This document shows, one piece after another, positions 1-9,250 of a stretch of 45,291 bases of DNA. Origin of the DNA: Tannerella sp. (lineage in GTDB: Bacteria > Bacteroidota > Bacteroidia > Bacteroidales > Tannerellaceae); contig JAITPV010000252.1 of the NCBI GenBank assembly GCA_031289275.1, forward strand, positions 1 through 45,291. Direction: 5' to 3'. Every line of letters begins with the position of its first letter. Within the stretch, counting starts at the first letter, position 1. The notes below the pieces were generated by a model. It saw only the letters and a list, made by a program, of their open reading frames with translations, was not told where the DNA came from and made no database searches. A program made the position numbers and the translations under genes.

Positions 1-1827
1 CCAGTTGTCCCAGACCCAGTCGAAAGTTTGCTGCATATTCTTCTTCTCAAACAGAGGACTTTCCGGCAATATGCCATACACGCCCAAAACATCCATGTGA
101 CTTTGTGTGAGACGACCATCGGAATAGGTTTCCGGCTCGCTTTCGGCAACAAGGTATAACCCGTCTTTTGACGCCAGTGAAGATAAATGACGGATAATGT
201 CGTCCCATTTCTTATCGCGTTCCAAACCGGCTCTTTCTCTCCATTTTTGAGCTGTCGAAAGTCCGTAATGCCAATAGGCCAGTTCAAACGGCGGATTAAG
301 GTTTTTTTCCGGATTACCGAGGGTTTCCGAAGCATTAATCAATCCTTTCAACACATACCGGTTGTTCGCTTCGTCCCAGGTGGCAAAAGAGGCCATGCAC
401 TTGGCTGTTTCAAAAACCAGGTCTTTATATTTTGCGATTACTTCGGGCGATTGTTTTTGACGGTAAAACAATTCCGTCATATAGATCAAATGCGGCTGCT
501 GCCAGATAATAAATTCACCGACGGCCGACGGCGATTCATCTCCGGTCGGATCGGTCATTTTCATCCACCGGATGCCTTCGAATCCTTGCCTTTCGGCCGT
601 TGCTTTGGCTTTGGGCGCCACTTTTGCATACCAGTCAAAACTGCGTTCCAACAAGGGCGTTCGGTTCCAGAGGGCAAAGTGTGCAGCGTGCCACCAGTGC
701 ATCTCCAGATGGAACTTGCCGTACCAGCTGTTGTATGTCAGACCCGTTTCCTGCGGCGGCGTTTTGCCTGTACACTGGATCGCCGTCAGATATTGCGACA
801 GAATGATGCGCCTCTCCAATTCATTCGCCCTGACATCCGTGTTTTCTCCCAGGTCGATAAAGCCGCCGTTTTGCCAGTAGTCTTTCCAGTGCGCTTTGCT
901 TTTTTGGGTGATGAGGTCGTATTTTTCGTTGGGTGCATCACTTTTGGTTTCCGTAAATAATGCGCTAAAGCTAAAATCGGAAGACTGGGGAGATAAAAGA
1001 TAGTAATGTTCCTCCTTTTTTTCCACCGAGGCTTTCCCCTCCCAGGTCACATTTACATAATATCGGGTCGTGTCCAACGTCCGTTCAAACAGGACAAAGT
1101 TTTCTCCCTGATCAACAATCACTGTTTGATGCTTCTCCGGGGAATCCCAGTCGCAGGCAGAGCCATTTCCCGTACCGTAAGCAAATTTAATTTTTATTTT
1201 CAATGACTTGTCGGCAAATAACGGCGACGTTATACCGGCAGCCACCATGTCCCTGTCCGGATGGCAAACCGTTTCTACTTCCACCGGTTTATCCTTTATC
1301 ATGAATCGGCTCGAAATGATTCCCGTCCAGAGGTCTAAGGTCTGGTTCACGGAAGCAATATCTTCCGGCCCGGCCTCCGTCTCAAAACCGATAACCCCCA
1401 GGTGCAGGCGGTGCGAATTGGTTCTCAGGTAAGTGACGGCATCCTGTTTTCGCCCTTTTTCCCAGAAAGTGACAGGATAAGGTTCTTCCTTTCCCCGTCC
1501 GAAATCGTACATTTTATACACATCCTCCAATTTATATCCTTCCGTGTTCGGGAAGCTGTGCCATCCCCACTGCGACTGCGTACCCAACGGCACGCCTTTT
1601 TCGTATTGTTCGGGGAAAGTCTGGAGACCTGTAATATCCACCGTACAGGCAAAATCCCCGTTGCCGACCGAGAGGGACGACAGGGAATCCAATCCGTTTA
1701 CCCGCGGATTATGGCGGAATACTACTTTTTGCCGGTCAATGGCGTTGTCCGACCGGGCGCAGCCGGTTGTCAACATACATCCGGTCAGCAATAATACGCC
1801 AAGAAAGAGATCATAATTAAATTTCAT
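1..1827 (-). CDS. lipoprotein, predicted six-hairpin glycoside hydrolase (3' end off the window)
   Basis: The frame is open from an ATG at 1827 to the left edge, giving 609 codons without a stop, so the C-terminus is missing. Residues 1-17 form a lipoprotein signal ending in a lipobox, LLTG-C17. The mature part opens with a beta-rich domain (LSVGNGDFACTVD, then QSQWGWHSFPN). It continues into a helical domain with motifs such as MHWWHAAHFALW and NPPFELAYWHYGL, which are typical of (alpha/alpha)6-barrel glycosidases of the GH65/GH95 kind. The family is inferred from pattern only and the substrate is unknown. It lies downstream of susCD on the same strand but has its own TAnnTTTG promoter at 1851-1858. 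It probably trims glycans imported or bound by the SusCD pair, either at the outer membrane or in the periplasm. Confidence 0.7.
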   Translation of the reverse strand, partial: MKFNYDLFLGVLLLTGCMLTTGCARSDNAIDRQKVVFRHNPRVNGLDSLSSLSVGNGDFACTVDITGLQTFPEQYEKGVPLGTQSQWGWHSFPNTEGYKLEDVYKMYDFGRGKEEPYPVTFWEKGRKQDAVTYLRTNSHRLHLGVIGFETEAGPEDIASVNQTLDLWTGIISSRFMIKDKPVEVETVCHPDRDMVAAGITSPLFADKSLKIKIKFAYGTGNGSACDWDSPEKHQTVIVDQGENFVLFERTLDTTRYYVNVTWEGKASVEKKEEHYYLLSPQSSDFSFSALFTETKSDAPNEKYDLITQKSKAHWKDYWQNGGFIDLGENTDVRANELERRIILSQYLTAIQCTGKTPPQETGLTYNSWYGKFHLEMHWWHAAHFALWNRTPLLERSFDWYAKVAPKAKATAERQGFEGIRWMKMTDPTGDESPSAVGEFIIWQQPHLIYMTELFYRQKQSPEVIAKYKDLVFETAKCMASFATWDEANNRYVLKGLINASETLGNPEKNLNPPFELAYWHYGLSTAQKWRERAGLERDKKWDDIIRHLSSLASKDGLYLVAESEPETYSDGRLTQSHMDVLGVYGILPESPLFEKKNMQQTFDWVWDNW

Positions 1828-1850
1828 ATGGTTCGTTTTTTTTATAGTCA

Positions 1851-1858
1851 CAAAAGTA
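1851..1858 (-). promoter_or_regulatory. Bacteroidetes-type -7 promoter motif for the glycosidase gene
   Basis: On the minus strand this reads TACTTTTG, a match to the Bacteroidetes -7 consensus TAnnTTTG. It lies about 24 nt upstream of the ATG at 1827. The expected leader is very short, and the gene would be transcribed separately from susD, which ends 190 bp upstream. The -33 element is not clear. Confidence 0.45.
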
Positions 1859-1940
1859 CATAATAAATCATTCAAAAAAAAAATAAATTGTCATTGCAGC
1901 AAGTTCCGCAGAAAGCGCTTCTCACCCCGTTTCACACACG

Positions 1941-2010
1941 ACCCCGAATGGGGTGACATCCTTTCGGTCAATGAAATGTCACCCCTCCAGGGTTGCGGAT
2001 GGTCGTCCGC
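1941..2010. repeat. cluster of short hairpins between susD and the glycosidase gene
   Basis: Three structures are visible. ACCCC/GGGGT forms a tight hairpin at 1941-1954. GGGGTGACAT at 1950-1959 is the exact inverse of ATGTCACCCC at 1976-1985, with a 16-nt loop. GCGGA/TCCGC forms a hairpin at 1995-2010. No U-run follows, so a classical terminator is unlikely. The style matches the palindromic repeats at 36730-37048 and 40289-40801. They could stabilise or end the susCD transcript. Confidence 0.6.
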
Positions 2011-2020
2011 AGGTTGCGTT

Positions 2021-3730
2021 CTAATTCGTATAGCCCGGATTTTGTTCCATCTTCACTTCAATATTCCGTTCGATTTCCGAAAATGGGATCGGCCAGAGGT
2101 TATGGTAATCCTGCATGGAGGTACCGGATGATTCATATACCCTTCCACCCATGCCGTAAAATACGGAATTATACTTGCGTGTCCGTTCAACTAATTTACC
2201 CATACGGCAAAGCGTACACATGCGCAACTCTTCATAGCATAATTCCCGTAGCCGTTCATCCAGAAGATAATCAATATCCACTTGTGAGGCGTCTGCCAAC
2301 GGGGCTTTTGCCCGCGTCCTTACGACGTTGATGTCGGCAGCCGCTGCGCTCTGGTTGTTCTTTCCCAGATAGGCTTCAGCCCGCAACAGGTAGGTTTCCG
2401 ATAATCGGAAGACATACACATCGCGATACGCGCTGTTTGCACCATTTACGACCAAATGCTCGCCGAGCGCTGTCAGTAACGGATTTCCGTTTGCATCCCG
2501 CTGATATAAATCTTCCGGTATGTCGCTCGAGGCTTTTTTGAAAAACGGGAACCATTGCCTGACGGGGTTTGCCTGCACGGAATAACCATCCTTTACAAAC
2601 CATTTGCCGAACGCGGGGGAGGCATCATTATCAATGATTACATCCCGGACAATGTTGTATTCCGAGTTCCGTATATCGCCGTCCGCCCATATTTCATTTA
2701 CAACATGCTCGGTAGGTTGGAACCAGGCAACGCTACGGCCACCCTTTTCCGCCGTAACGTCTTTAAAAGCAGTCGTCGTGACGCCATCTACCGTGATGGT
2801 AATATTCTGATACCAGGGATTTACCGTCCAGTGCCACGAATTATTGTTCGGTGACCCCGGATTCCGATAATCATACTGGAAAGCCCAGAGTGTTTCTGTA
2901 TTTCCCGTACCCCGGTTGATATTTCCCGTCTTGAACAAATCGGAATACACATCGCCCGGCTGGTCCAGTTTTGTTCCGAAACGTTCTGTCATCAGTTTCA
3001 GCGCCGGATAGTCAATCACAGCCGAAGCTGCGCTGACGGCATTGTCGAAATCACCCAGCGAAATGTAAATTTCGGACAGCAGGTGTTGCACCAGTTGCTT
3101 GGAAATCTTCCCGTCTTTCACGGCGTCGATATTGTTCAGTAAAGAAACGGCTTCCACCAGATCATTTTTGGCCTGCGTATAGGTTTCCTGGCGGGTTGCC
3201 CGGACAAAATCCCGGCGTGGTTCCGTGATTTCTTCCGTAATCAGAGGTACGCCGCCATACAGGTTGGCCAGAATCCGGTATCCGAATGCACGGAAGAATA
3301 AAGCTTCTCCCCGCAGGACATTCTTGTCGGCTTCCGGCAGGTTGGCGTCTTTGATCCGCGTCAGCACCAGATTGGCCTGGTTGATGATGACAAACGTATT
3401 GTTCCAGTTCGTGCTGACGGCGTCCATCGTTGGAATCATCATCGCGGAATATTTATTCAGATAGCTTTCCGGGTCGGCCGAACAAAATGCCAGGTCTGTC
3501 CCATACCAAAAAGCGTATCTGCAAACCTGCGTTGACTCATAAATCAAATACCGGGCGTCGTAGTGCAAGTCATTGACTGCTGACTGGAAATCGGTAAGGG
3601 TTACCAATGAATTTTCAGCCGTGTAAATAGCCAATGGCTTTTCTTCCAAAAATTTATTTTCATCGCAGGATGCGATAAAAAACAGGCTTGTCAGGAATAA
3701 TATCCCTGTTATCTTATGAATAGTCTTCAT
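2021..3730 (-). CDS. SusD/RagB-family outer-membrane nutrient-binding lipoprotein
   Basis: This 569-residue protein begins with a lipoprotein signal, FIAS-C22. It has the usual SusD course: an N-terminal helical part with TPR-like helices (NVLRGEALFFRAFGYRILANLYGGVPL near residues 140-165), a variable middle, and a C-terminal RagB/SusD domain with FRLSETYLLRAEAYL and a final IPFSEIERN...NPGY. SusD proteins cap the extracellular face of the SusC porin and bind the glycan. The gene starts 12 nt after the susC stop, so the two are clearly co-transcribed. The ligand cannot be told from sequence; the neighbouring glycosidase suggests a carbohydrate. The ATG at 3730 places the signal correctly. Confidence 0.95.
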   Translation of the reverse strand: MKTIHKITGILFLTSLFFIASCDENKFLEEKPLAIYTAENSLVTLTDFQSAVNDLHYDARYLIYESTQVCRYAFWYGTDLAFCSADPESYLNKYSAMMIPTMDAVSTNWNNTFVIINQANLVLTRIKDANLPEADKNVLRGEALFFRAFGYRILANLYGGVPLITEEITEPRRDFVRATRQETYTQAKNDLVEAVSLLNNIDAVKDGKISKQLVQHLLSEIYISLGDFDNAVSAASAVIDYPALKLMTERFGTKLDQPGDVYSDLFKTGNINRGTGNTETLWAFQYDYRNPGSPNNNSWHWTVNPWYQNITITVDGVTTTAFKDVTAEKGGRSVAWFQPTEHVVNEIWADGDIRNSEYNIVRDVIIDNDASPAFGKWFVKDGYSVQANPVRQWFPFFKKASSDIPEDLYQRDANGNPLLTALGEHLVVNGANSAYRDVYVFRLSETYLLRAEAYLGKNNQSAAAADINVVRTRAKAPLADASQVDIDYLLDERLRELCYEELRMCTLCRMGKLVERTRKYNSVFYGMGGRVYESSGTSMQDYHNLWPIPFSEIERNIEVKMEQNPGYTN

Positions 3731-3742
3731 ATCTTCTCTTAT

Positions 3743-6700
3743 TTAAAAATCAAAATTAATACCCATTGAATAGTTTCTCAAAAGCGGATAATCGTTTGTC
3801 AACCCAACTCCTGTTTCCGGATCCCAGCCGTCCCAATCGGTAAGCGTAGCCAGATTATTTCCAGTCATATACACTTTAAAGTTGTTGACACCGATTTTTT
3901 TCAGGAAAACAGATGGCACTTTGTATGAGAGCGTTATATTCTGTAACCGGATAAAACTGCGTTGAACATAAGCCCTGTATGCTGCGTTATTCTGGAACAG
4001 CGCAGGTTCATACGCACCGATTTGCCGGTACCGTGCATTTGGATTTTCCGGCATCCAGTAATCCCAGTAAGGTCTGTTATTTTTGTAAATATTATCGGGA
4101 ATCGTCCCGTCTTCGGGTTGACCGTAATAGTAATCCTTTCCTCCCTGGATTGAATTGACAAATATTTTCAGTTCCCATGCTTTATACCGTACTGCATTCT
4201 GGATACTGAACCGGTAAGACGGGTCGGTATATCCGAGGATCGTCCGGTCGTCAGCAGCTGCGTATTTCCCGTCGCCGTTGATATCGCGCACCTTGTATGA
4301 ACCATATGTGAAACCATCCGGTATGACGCCGGCGTGGTATTCATCCAACTGCCACAAGCCGATCTGTTCAAAATCATAACATACGCCGTAGGGATGGCCG
4401 ATAAATATCTTGCTCGAAATGAGGTCGTCTTCCTTGCCGTCGCCGTCAGTATCAAGCCCCAGAATACTGACCACCTTGTTCCTGTTCAGCGAATAATTGA
4501 ACGTAACGTCCCAACTGAAATCTTTGGTCTGTACGGGGATTCCGGTCACAGTCAATTCATATCCCTTGTTTGCCAGTTTACCGATATTGGCAGGTATCGT
4601 GCTGATATTGTTATTCATATTCGGGATGCTGATGTTGTAGAGCAAATCATACGTGTCGGAGCGGTAATATTCCAGGTCTCCGAAGATTCTACCGTTCAGT
4701 ACGCTGAACTCCAGTCCGATATTGAACGAATTAGTAGTTTCCCATTTCAATGCTTCATTGGCCATGGCGGTGATCCTCAAACCTTTTTCGGCAGGAGCGC
4801 CGTCGCCATACAAATATGCATTCCGCGTACCCATTTGGGCTAATGTTTGGTAACGCGATACGGTGCGGTTACCGTTCGAGCCGTAAGACAAGCGCAGTTT
4901 CAGGTTATCCACCCATTTCAGGTTGTCTTTTATGAAATTTTCTTCACTCATTCGCCATGCAACGGCTGCTGACGGGAACAGGGCAAACTTGTTGGTTTTC
5001 CCAAAACCGGAAAATCCGTCGCGACGCATGGTTCCGGTAAAACTGTAACGGCTGTCATACGTATAGCCGAGGCGCAACATGGTATAAAGGCTGCTCTCCT
5101 GCCATGCATCGGACGAGATCACCTGACGGCTGGCATTGGCCGCACCCAGATAGTTGTAACCCAACACATCGTTCGCAAAATCCGCCCCGCTGGCGTTCGT
5201 CGTTTCCCACTCCCGCTTTTCAGTGCCATAAACCAGTGTGGAATTGATGTCATGTTTGCCGAAAGTCTGCTTATACGTAAGGATATGGTCTGCCGTCCAT
5301 GTGTACTGGCTCTGGTTTTGCTTGTTTCCCGAACCGGTCACGTTATTTCCCCACGGATTGAAGGTGAAATCCTTGTCGAGAATCAGGTTTTGCGAAAAGT
5401 TCAGGCGGTAATTCAGTCCTTTGACAAACGGAATATCCACATCCACATAGAAATTCCCGAAAAAATTGTAGCGTTTGTCCACATTATCCTGTTCGATTTC
5501 ATACAGCGGATTCAGACTGCCGTAATACGGATACAATACCAATTCGCCATTAGCGTCTGTCGGGGTTGTTACAGGCGCGAGAGACCGGGAAGTGCCGCTT
5601 GCCGCAATGCCCGAATAATCGCTCAAGGTAAAGAATGTCTGAGCGCCCACTTTCAACCAGCCGGTGACTTTCGTATCCAGGTTCATACGGATATTGTAGC
5701 GTTGGTAATCATCGTTGATGATCAGATTTTCCTGGTCGGTCAATCCGATGGACATAAAATAATTGCTTAATTCGCTTCTCCCCCTTATACTCAGGTTATG
5801 GCTTTGGATAGAAGGATGATCGTTTGTCACCAGGTCGAACCAGTCGAAGTTCGTACCGTCCAGGTAACCATCGACCGCACGGGTATCCATCATGTGGTCG
5901 GTCACTTTCCACGAAGGATTCGGGGTCATCAGATCGTCCCCTGTCCGGCTTTCGGTCAGGAAAGCGTCGGCAATCAGTTGCAGGAATCCGTCCCTGTCCC
6001 TCGGTCTCATCTTTTTGTTAGAGGCGTCCTGCAACGCAAACGAACCCGAATATTCGATAATCGGTTTGCTCATTGTCTTCACCGATTTGGAAGTAATCAG
6101 CATGACGCCGTTACTTGCCTGCGAACCGTAAATAGCAGCTGCGCTGGCATCTTTCAGTATGTCGATGGATTCAATATCATTCGGATTGATGTCCACCATA
6201 CTGCCCCGATAAATAATACCGTCCAACACGATCAACGGCGAATTGCTGCCGGATATGGACGTCCGTCCGCGAATTTCTATGGACGGGTCAGCTCCTGCCG
6301 TTGTCACTGCGCCCACATTCAGTCCGGGGACAGTACCCTGCAATGCCGAACCGATACTGATGTTCGAAGACTCTTGCAGTTTCGTAAGGTCTGCCCGGAC
6401 AACGGAGCCGGTAAGGTCTTTCTTTTTAGCCGTTCCGTAACCGATCACCACGACTTCCTCCAACGCCTGCGTGTCTTCCAGAAGTCTGACATTCAGAATC
6501 GACCGGTTCCCCACTACCATGTCTTGCGGGATATACCCGATAAAGGAAATACTTAAAACGGCATTATCGGAAACGGTCAGGGAGAATTTCCCATCCACAT
6601 CCGTAATAGTACCGTTCGTCGTTCCTTTTTCCACGACATTCGCCCCGATAACCGGCTCACTGTTCGTGTCCGTCACCGTACCACTCACTTGTTTCTGCGC

Positions 6701-6790
6701 ATGCGCAGCCAGTGAACCACTGAGGATACATAACATACATAATATCTTCCGCCATGTATCCCATTTCATTAAAAATAAATTCTTCTTCAT
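3743..6790 (-). CDS. SusC/RagA-family TonB-linked outer-membrane transporter
   Basis: The protein has 1015 residues. A signal peptide ends near AAHAQ32. A carboxypeptidase-regulatory-like domain follows (VSGTVTDTNSEPVIGANV to about residue 100), then the SusC signature VVVIGYGTAKKKDLTGSV near 113-130. After these come the plug (ISIGSALQGTVPGLNV, RGRTSISGSNSPLIVLDG) and a 22-strand-type barrel ending in YSMGINFDF. It forms the TonB-dependent import channel with the SusD encoded just downstream. The energy would come from TonB/ExbB/ExbD proteins such as those encoded at 27518-32784. There is no adjacent anti-sigma/ECF pair or hybrid regulator in the window, so its regulation is unknown. No N-terminal STN domain is present, which argues against anti-sigma signalling by this protein. 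Confidence 0.96.
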   Translation of the reverse strand: MKKNLFLMKWDTWRKILCMLCILSGSLAAHAQKQVSGTVTDTNSEPVIGANVVEKGTTNGTITDVDGKFSLTVSDNAVLSISFIGYIPQDMVVGNRSILNVRLLEDTQALEEVVVIGYGTAKKKDLTGSVVRADLTKLQESSNISIGSALQGTVPGLNVGAVTTAGADPSIEIRGRTSISGSNSPLIVLDGIIYRGSMVDINPNDIESIDILKDASAAAIYGSQASNGVMLITSKSVKTMSKPIIEYSGSFALQDASNKKMRPRDRDGFLQLIADAFLTESRTGDDLMTPNPSWKVTDHMMDTRAVDGYLDGTNFDWFDLVTNDHPSIQSHNLSIRGRSELSNYFMSIGLTDQENLIINDDYQRYNIRMNLDTKVTGWLKVGAQTFFTLSDYSGIAASGTSRSLAPVTTPTDANGELVLYPYYGSLNPLYEIEQDNVDKRYNFFGNFYVDVDIPFVKGLNYRLNFSQNLILDKDFTFNPWGNNVTGSGNKQNQSQYTWTADHILTYKQTFGKHDINSTLVYGTEKREWETTNASGADFANDVLGYNYLGAANASRQVISSDAWQESSLYTMLRLGYTYDSRYSFTGTMRRDGFSGFGKTNKFALFPSAAVAWRMSEENFIKDNLKWVDNLKLRLSYGSNGNRTVSRYQTLAQMGTRNAYLYGDGAPAEKGLRITAMANEALKWETTNSFNIGLEFSVLNGRIFGDLEYYRSDTYDLLYNISIPNMNNNISTIPANIGKLANKGYELTVTGIPVQTKDFSWDVTFNYSLNRNKVVSILGLDTDGDGKEDDLISSKIFIGHPYGVCYDFEQIGLWQLDEYHAGVIPDGFTYGSYKVRDINGDGKYAAADDRTILGYTDPSYRFSIQNAVRYKAWELKIFVNSIQGGKDYYYGQPEDGTIPDNIYKNNRPYWDYWMPENPNARYRQIGAYEPALFQNNAAYRAYVQRSFIRLQNITLSYKVPSVFLKKIGVNNFKVYMTGNNLATLTDWDGWDPETGVGLTNDYPLLRNYSMGINFDF

Positions 6791-6985
6791 TTAATCATAA
6801 ATTAAAAATTAATAGTAAACACTTTAAAAACACATGATAGCAAGACTGTAATGCCTGCTATTTTTCTTTATTTCCTTATATACTGTTGTATGAACCATGA
6901 TTTTCCGGATGAAAGGATTGTCGGGATTTAATCATCAAGCGAATCTTTTAATCAAGTAAATCAAGGTTCGGATGTTATTCTCCAT

Positions 6986-7633
6986 TCATTTTTTTATGAT
7001 TCCCAGCGCCTCCAGCAACTGCGGCTTGTCATATAACGCTACGCGGGCAATCGCTCGAAAATCGCTAAACCAGTTACATACTTCGTCGATGGCCGCATCG
7101 CGTTCCAGCGTGGACTGTTGGGCGCCGCTTGTTTCCGCAAGGCGTTTGCTGTGAAGTTGCGACACTTCCTCCACCTTTTGATACTCCTTTAGCAGGCGTT
7201 CCGCCGTGTAGCCGTACTTCGACATCACCTCCAACGCTTCGGGCGACTGTAGGTTGGTGTACATCACATGGGCGTCATTCAGCCAACCCGACAGGCTGCG
7301 TTTGCGTCGGCCGGTCGCATTGAAATCAGGCAATTTCCCGGGCTGATTCTTGAATGCCACGCGCACCACTTTCAACGTAATCATATAGTCGGTATAAGCC
7401 GTAGTACGCAATTTCTCCAGTTCGTTCGTTGCCACATACCGGTCGCTGTATTCTTCCGAATGACGCGCCACTTGGCCCCGGGCTTTCTTCAACAGTTCTT
7501 CACCCTCGGTTATACGCGCGGTCGTATAACCGTAACCGTTCATGCGTTCAAGGATTTCGGGATGGTTCCGTGTACCCAAAATACCGTTCTCAATGTTATG
7601 CAGCCGTGCTGCATCCGTCAAATTCTTTTTCAT
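6986..7633 (-). CDS. uncharacterised all-helical protein with internal duplication
   Basis: I do not recognise a named family with confidence. The 215-residue protein has no signal peptide or membrane segment and is predicted mostly helical. It shows an internal duplication: residues of about 28-97 (GYGYTTARI...VVRVAFKNQP) align with about 137-206 (KYGYTAERL...IARVALYDKP), each starting with a YGYT turn and ending in a short helix before a proline. The C-terminus is LLEALGIIKK. It is preceded by a leader of about 640 nt with twelve 21-bp repeats. An upstream repeat-containing frame overlaps its first 38 nt. It could be a cytoplasmic scaffold or a phage-like accessory protein; nothing in it points to an enzyme. 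Confidence 0.75.
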   Translation of the reverse strand: MKKNLTDAARLHNIENGILGTRNHPEILERMNGYGYTTARITEGEELLKKARGQVARHSEEYSDRYVATNELEKLRTTAYTDYMITLKVVRVAFKNQPGKLPDFNATGRRKRSLSGWLNDAHVMYTNLQSPEALEVMSKYGYTAERLLKEYQKVEEVSQLHSKRLAETSGAQQSTLERDAAIDEVCNWFSDFRAIARVALYDKPQLLEALGIIKK

Positions 7634-8057
7634 ATCCTGTTCTATTATTATAATGGTTGTTTATATGGTCGTGCAATATTAAAATATCCCGGTACATTCC
7701 CGTAGAATCGAGGTGCAATGTTAAAATACTCAGGTACATGCTTAAAATACCCCGGTACGGAGTGAAAGTATCATGGAACATGCTAAAAACAGCGTGGTGC
7801 AATGTTAAAAAATACCGGTACGGAATCAAAATAGCGTGGTACGGAGCCAAAACATCCTGGTACAGAGTGAAAGTATCCCGGTACGGAGTGAAAATATCCC
7901 GGCACATGCTCGCAGCAGCATGGTGCGTCCGGAAATGAAACCATCCATGCACCATCTTACTACAGTATTTTGTGGAAGCCCGGCGGCGCTCCCTTCGGGT
8001 TACGCGCACAACAAGCCTTTCCCTGTCTTTCTTTCCGGAAAAACAGGGAATCCCCAA
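7596..8057 (-). other. open leader frame made of heptad repeats (doubtful gene)
   Basis: This 153-codon frame runs through the 21-bp repeats and ends 38 nt inside the following gene, in a different frame. The only start at its beginning is a TTG. Its centre translates to seven-residue units of the type P-Y-R-x-x-F-T (PYRDTFT, LYQDVLA, PYHAILI, MFHDTFT). Because 21 is a multiple of three, an open frame across the repeats follows automatically, and the plus strand at 7657-7938 is open as well. I therefore record it as a possible leader peptide rather than a gene. If translated, it could couple to the downstream start. Confidence 0.3.
7670..7921. repeat. twelve tandem 21-bp repeats, no indels
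   Basis: Units start at 7670, 7691, 7712 and so on every 21 bp to 7901, with a partial unit at 7922. Most begin GGTACGGAGTGAAA or GGTGCAATGTTAAAA and end ATCCC. Sequence drift between units is high (roughly 30-60 percent of positions vary), yet the spacing is exact through all twelve. The array lies entirely in the 5' leader of the minus-strand gene at 6986-7633, ending 37 nt before its ATG. Confidence 0.9.
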
Positions 8058-8129
8058 GTAAAATGATTGTGGATTTTCTTGTGTAATTAATTGATTTTTA
8101 TTACCATCGCGCGTGCGTAACGTCAGGTT

Positions 8130-8169
<40 letters not shown>

Positions 8170-8280
8170 AGAAATAATCCGGCATAACCAACGCAAAAGC
8201 GTTAATTAAACCAAACAGGGAGAAAATATGTAACACAATCGCATTCATTTACTTTTTTGTTTTTTGAGACATATGAAGCG

Positions 8281-8288
8281 CAAAGGTA
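8281..8288 (-). promoter_or_regulatory. -7 promoter motif facing the repeat leader
   Basis: The minus strand reads TACCTTTG, an exact match to TAnnTTTG, with a TTG about 22 nt upstream as a possible -33 element. Transcription from here would pass through the (GA)n tract and the 21-bp repeats before reaching the gene at 6986-7633, giving a leader of about 640 nt. Confidence 0.5.
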
Positions 8289-8596
8289 ATCTATTATTTC
8301 ATAAATGATGCAACAAAAAACATGTTATACGACATAAAAATCGAAAAGGAAGGATAAATCTTTGAATCTTTGCCTCCCCGAAGATTTCAAAAGCCTCATT
8401 CCCACCTGATTTCTCTAACAGCACAACCTCCGTAGCCGGAAATGAACAATCCCCAACCTCAATCCCTCATTGATTCTTCCTTAAAAATGCGTGTATTTAG
8501 AGCAAACCGGAAATAAGGGAGATCGGAATAAAGTGCCATATCATCAAAAAAACTCATTTTTTTTTGTCGACCGCTTGTTTGTATGAAAAAAGTTTG

Positions 8597-8604
8597 TATC
8601 TTTG
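8597..8604 (+). promoter_or_regulatory. promoter of the ribosomal superoperon
   Basis: TATCTTTG matches TAnnTTTG exactly, and a TTG lies 19 nt upstream at 8575-8577. The start codon of rpsL is 64 nt downstream. It is the only strong promoter motif I see before rpsL and probably drives the long operon that follows. Confidence 0.65.
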
Positions 8605-8667
8605 CAACCCGAAATGGAAAAGTGTAAAGATAAATAGAATTAAGAGTATATAAAAATAGAGTAGAAA

Positions 8668-9093
8668 ATGCCTACAATACAACAATTAGTAAGAAAAGGA
8701 AGAGAAACGTTGGTGGTGAAGGGAAAATCTCCCGCTTTGGATGCGTGTCCCCAGAGACGCGGTGTTTGTGTCCGTGTGTATACGACAACACCGAAGAAGC
8801 CGAATTCTGCCATGCGTAAAGTAGCCCGTGTTCGTTTGACGAATCACAAGGAGGTTAACTCTTACATTCCGGGCGAAGGTCACAATTTGCAGGAACACTC
8901 CATTGTAATGGTACGTGGCGGTCGTGTGAAAGACCTGCCGGGCGTACGTTATCATATTGTACGCGGGACATTGGATACGGCAGGCGTAGCCGGTCGTACG
9001 CAACGTCGCTCAAAATACGGTGCCAAACGTCCGAAGCCGGGAGCCGCTCCGGCAAAAGGGGCTGTAAAAGGGCCTGTAAAAGGGAAAAAATAA
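8668..9093 (+). CDS. rpsL: 30S ribosomal protein S12
   Basis: S12 sits at the decoding centre and controls tRNA selection accuracy. The 141-residue protein contains the invariant [12 protein letters not shown] and [11 protein letters not shown] loops that carry the known streptomycin-resistance sites; both look wild type. The C-terminus has a lysine/alanine/glycine-rich extension ([12 protein letters not shown]) beyond the usual length of about 124. It is the first gene of the superoperon, with the promoter at 8597-8604. Confidence 0.98.
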   Translation: MPTIQQLVRKGRETLVVKGKSPALDACPQRRGVCVRVYTTTPKKPNSAMRKVARVRLTNHKEVNSYIPGEGHNLQEHSIVMVRGGRVKDLPGVRYHIVRGTLDTAGVAGRTQRRSKYGAKRPKPGAAPAKGAVKGPVKGKK

Positions 9094-9250
9094 AAAAGAG
9101 AGAAACGTAAGAATAAAACAGTTTTAGAAAATAATATAAATTGGTTTAAGTTATTGGGATTAAGATAATCGGTTGAGTAAATGGTTCGGAGGAGCCGTTG
9201 AAGACAAAAAGATCAACAACCAAAAACAAGAACGAAAATTCTGAAAACAA

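Noticed and set aside
187-960. Plus-strand frame of 257 codons
   Set aside because: It is antisense to the glycosidase frame, which has a lipobox, family-like motifs and a promoter. The plus-strand product is rich in F, R, H and C and has no recognisable domain.
5798-6556. Plus-strand frame of 252 codons
   Set aside because: It is antisense to a clear SusC coding sequence.
7670-7921. CRISPR array
   Set aside because: Units are contiguous with no spacers between conserved repeats, and no cas gene is present.
7657-7938. Plus-strand frame of 93 codons with seven-residue repeats (YGVKVSR type)
   Set aside because: It runs across the 21-bp array, which keeps several frames open by arithmetic alone. 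It has no promoter or ribosome site and opposes the likely transcript.
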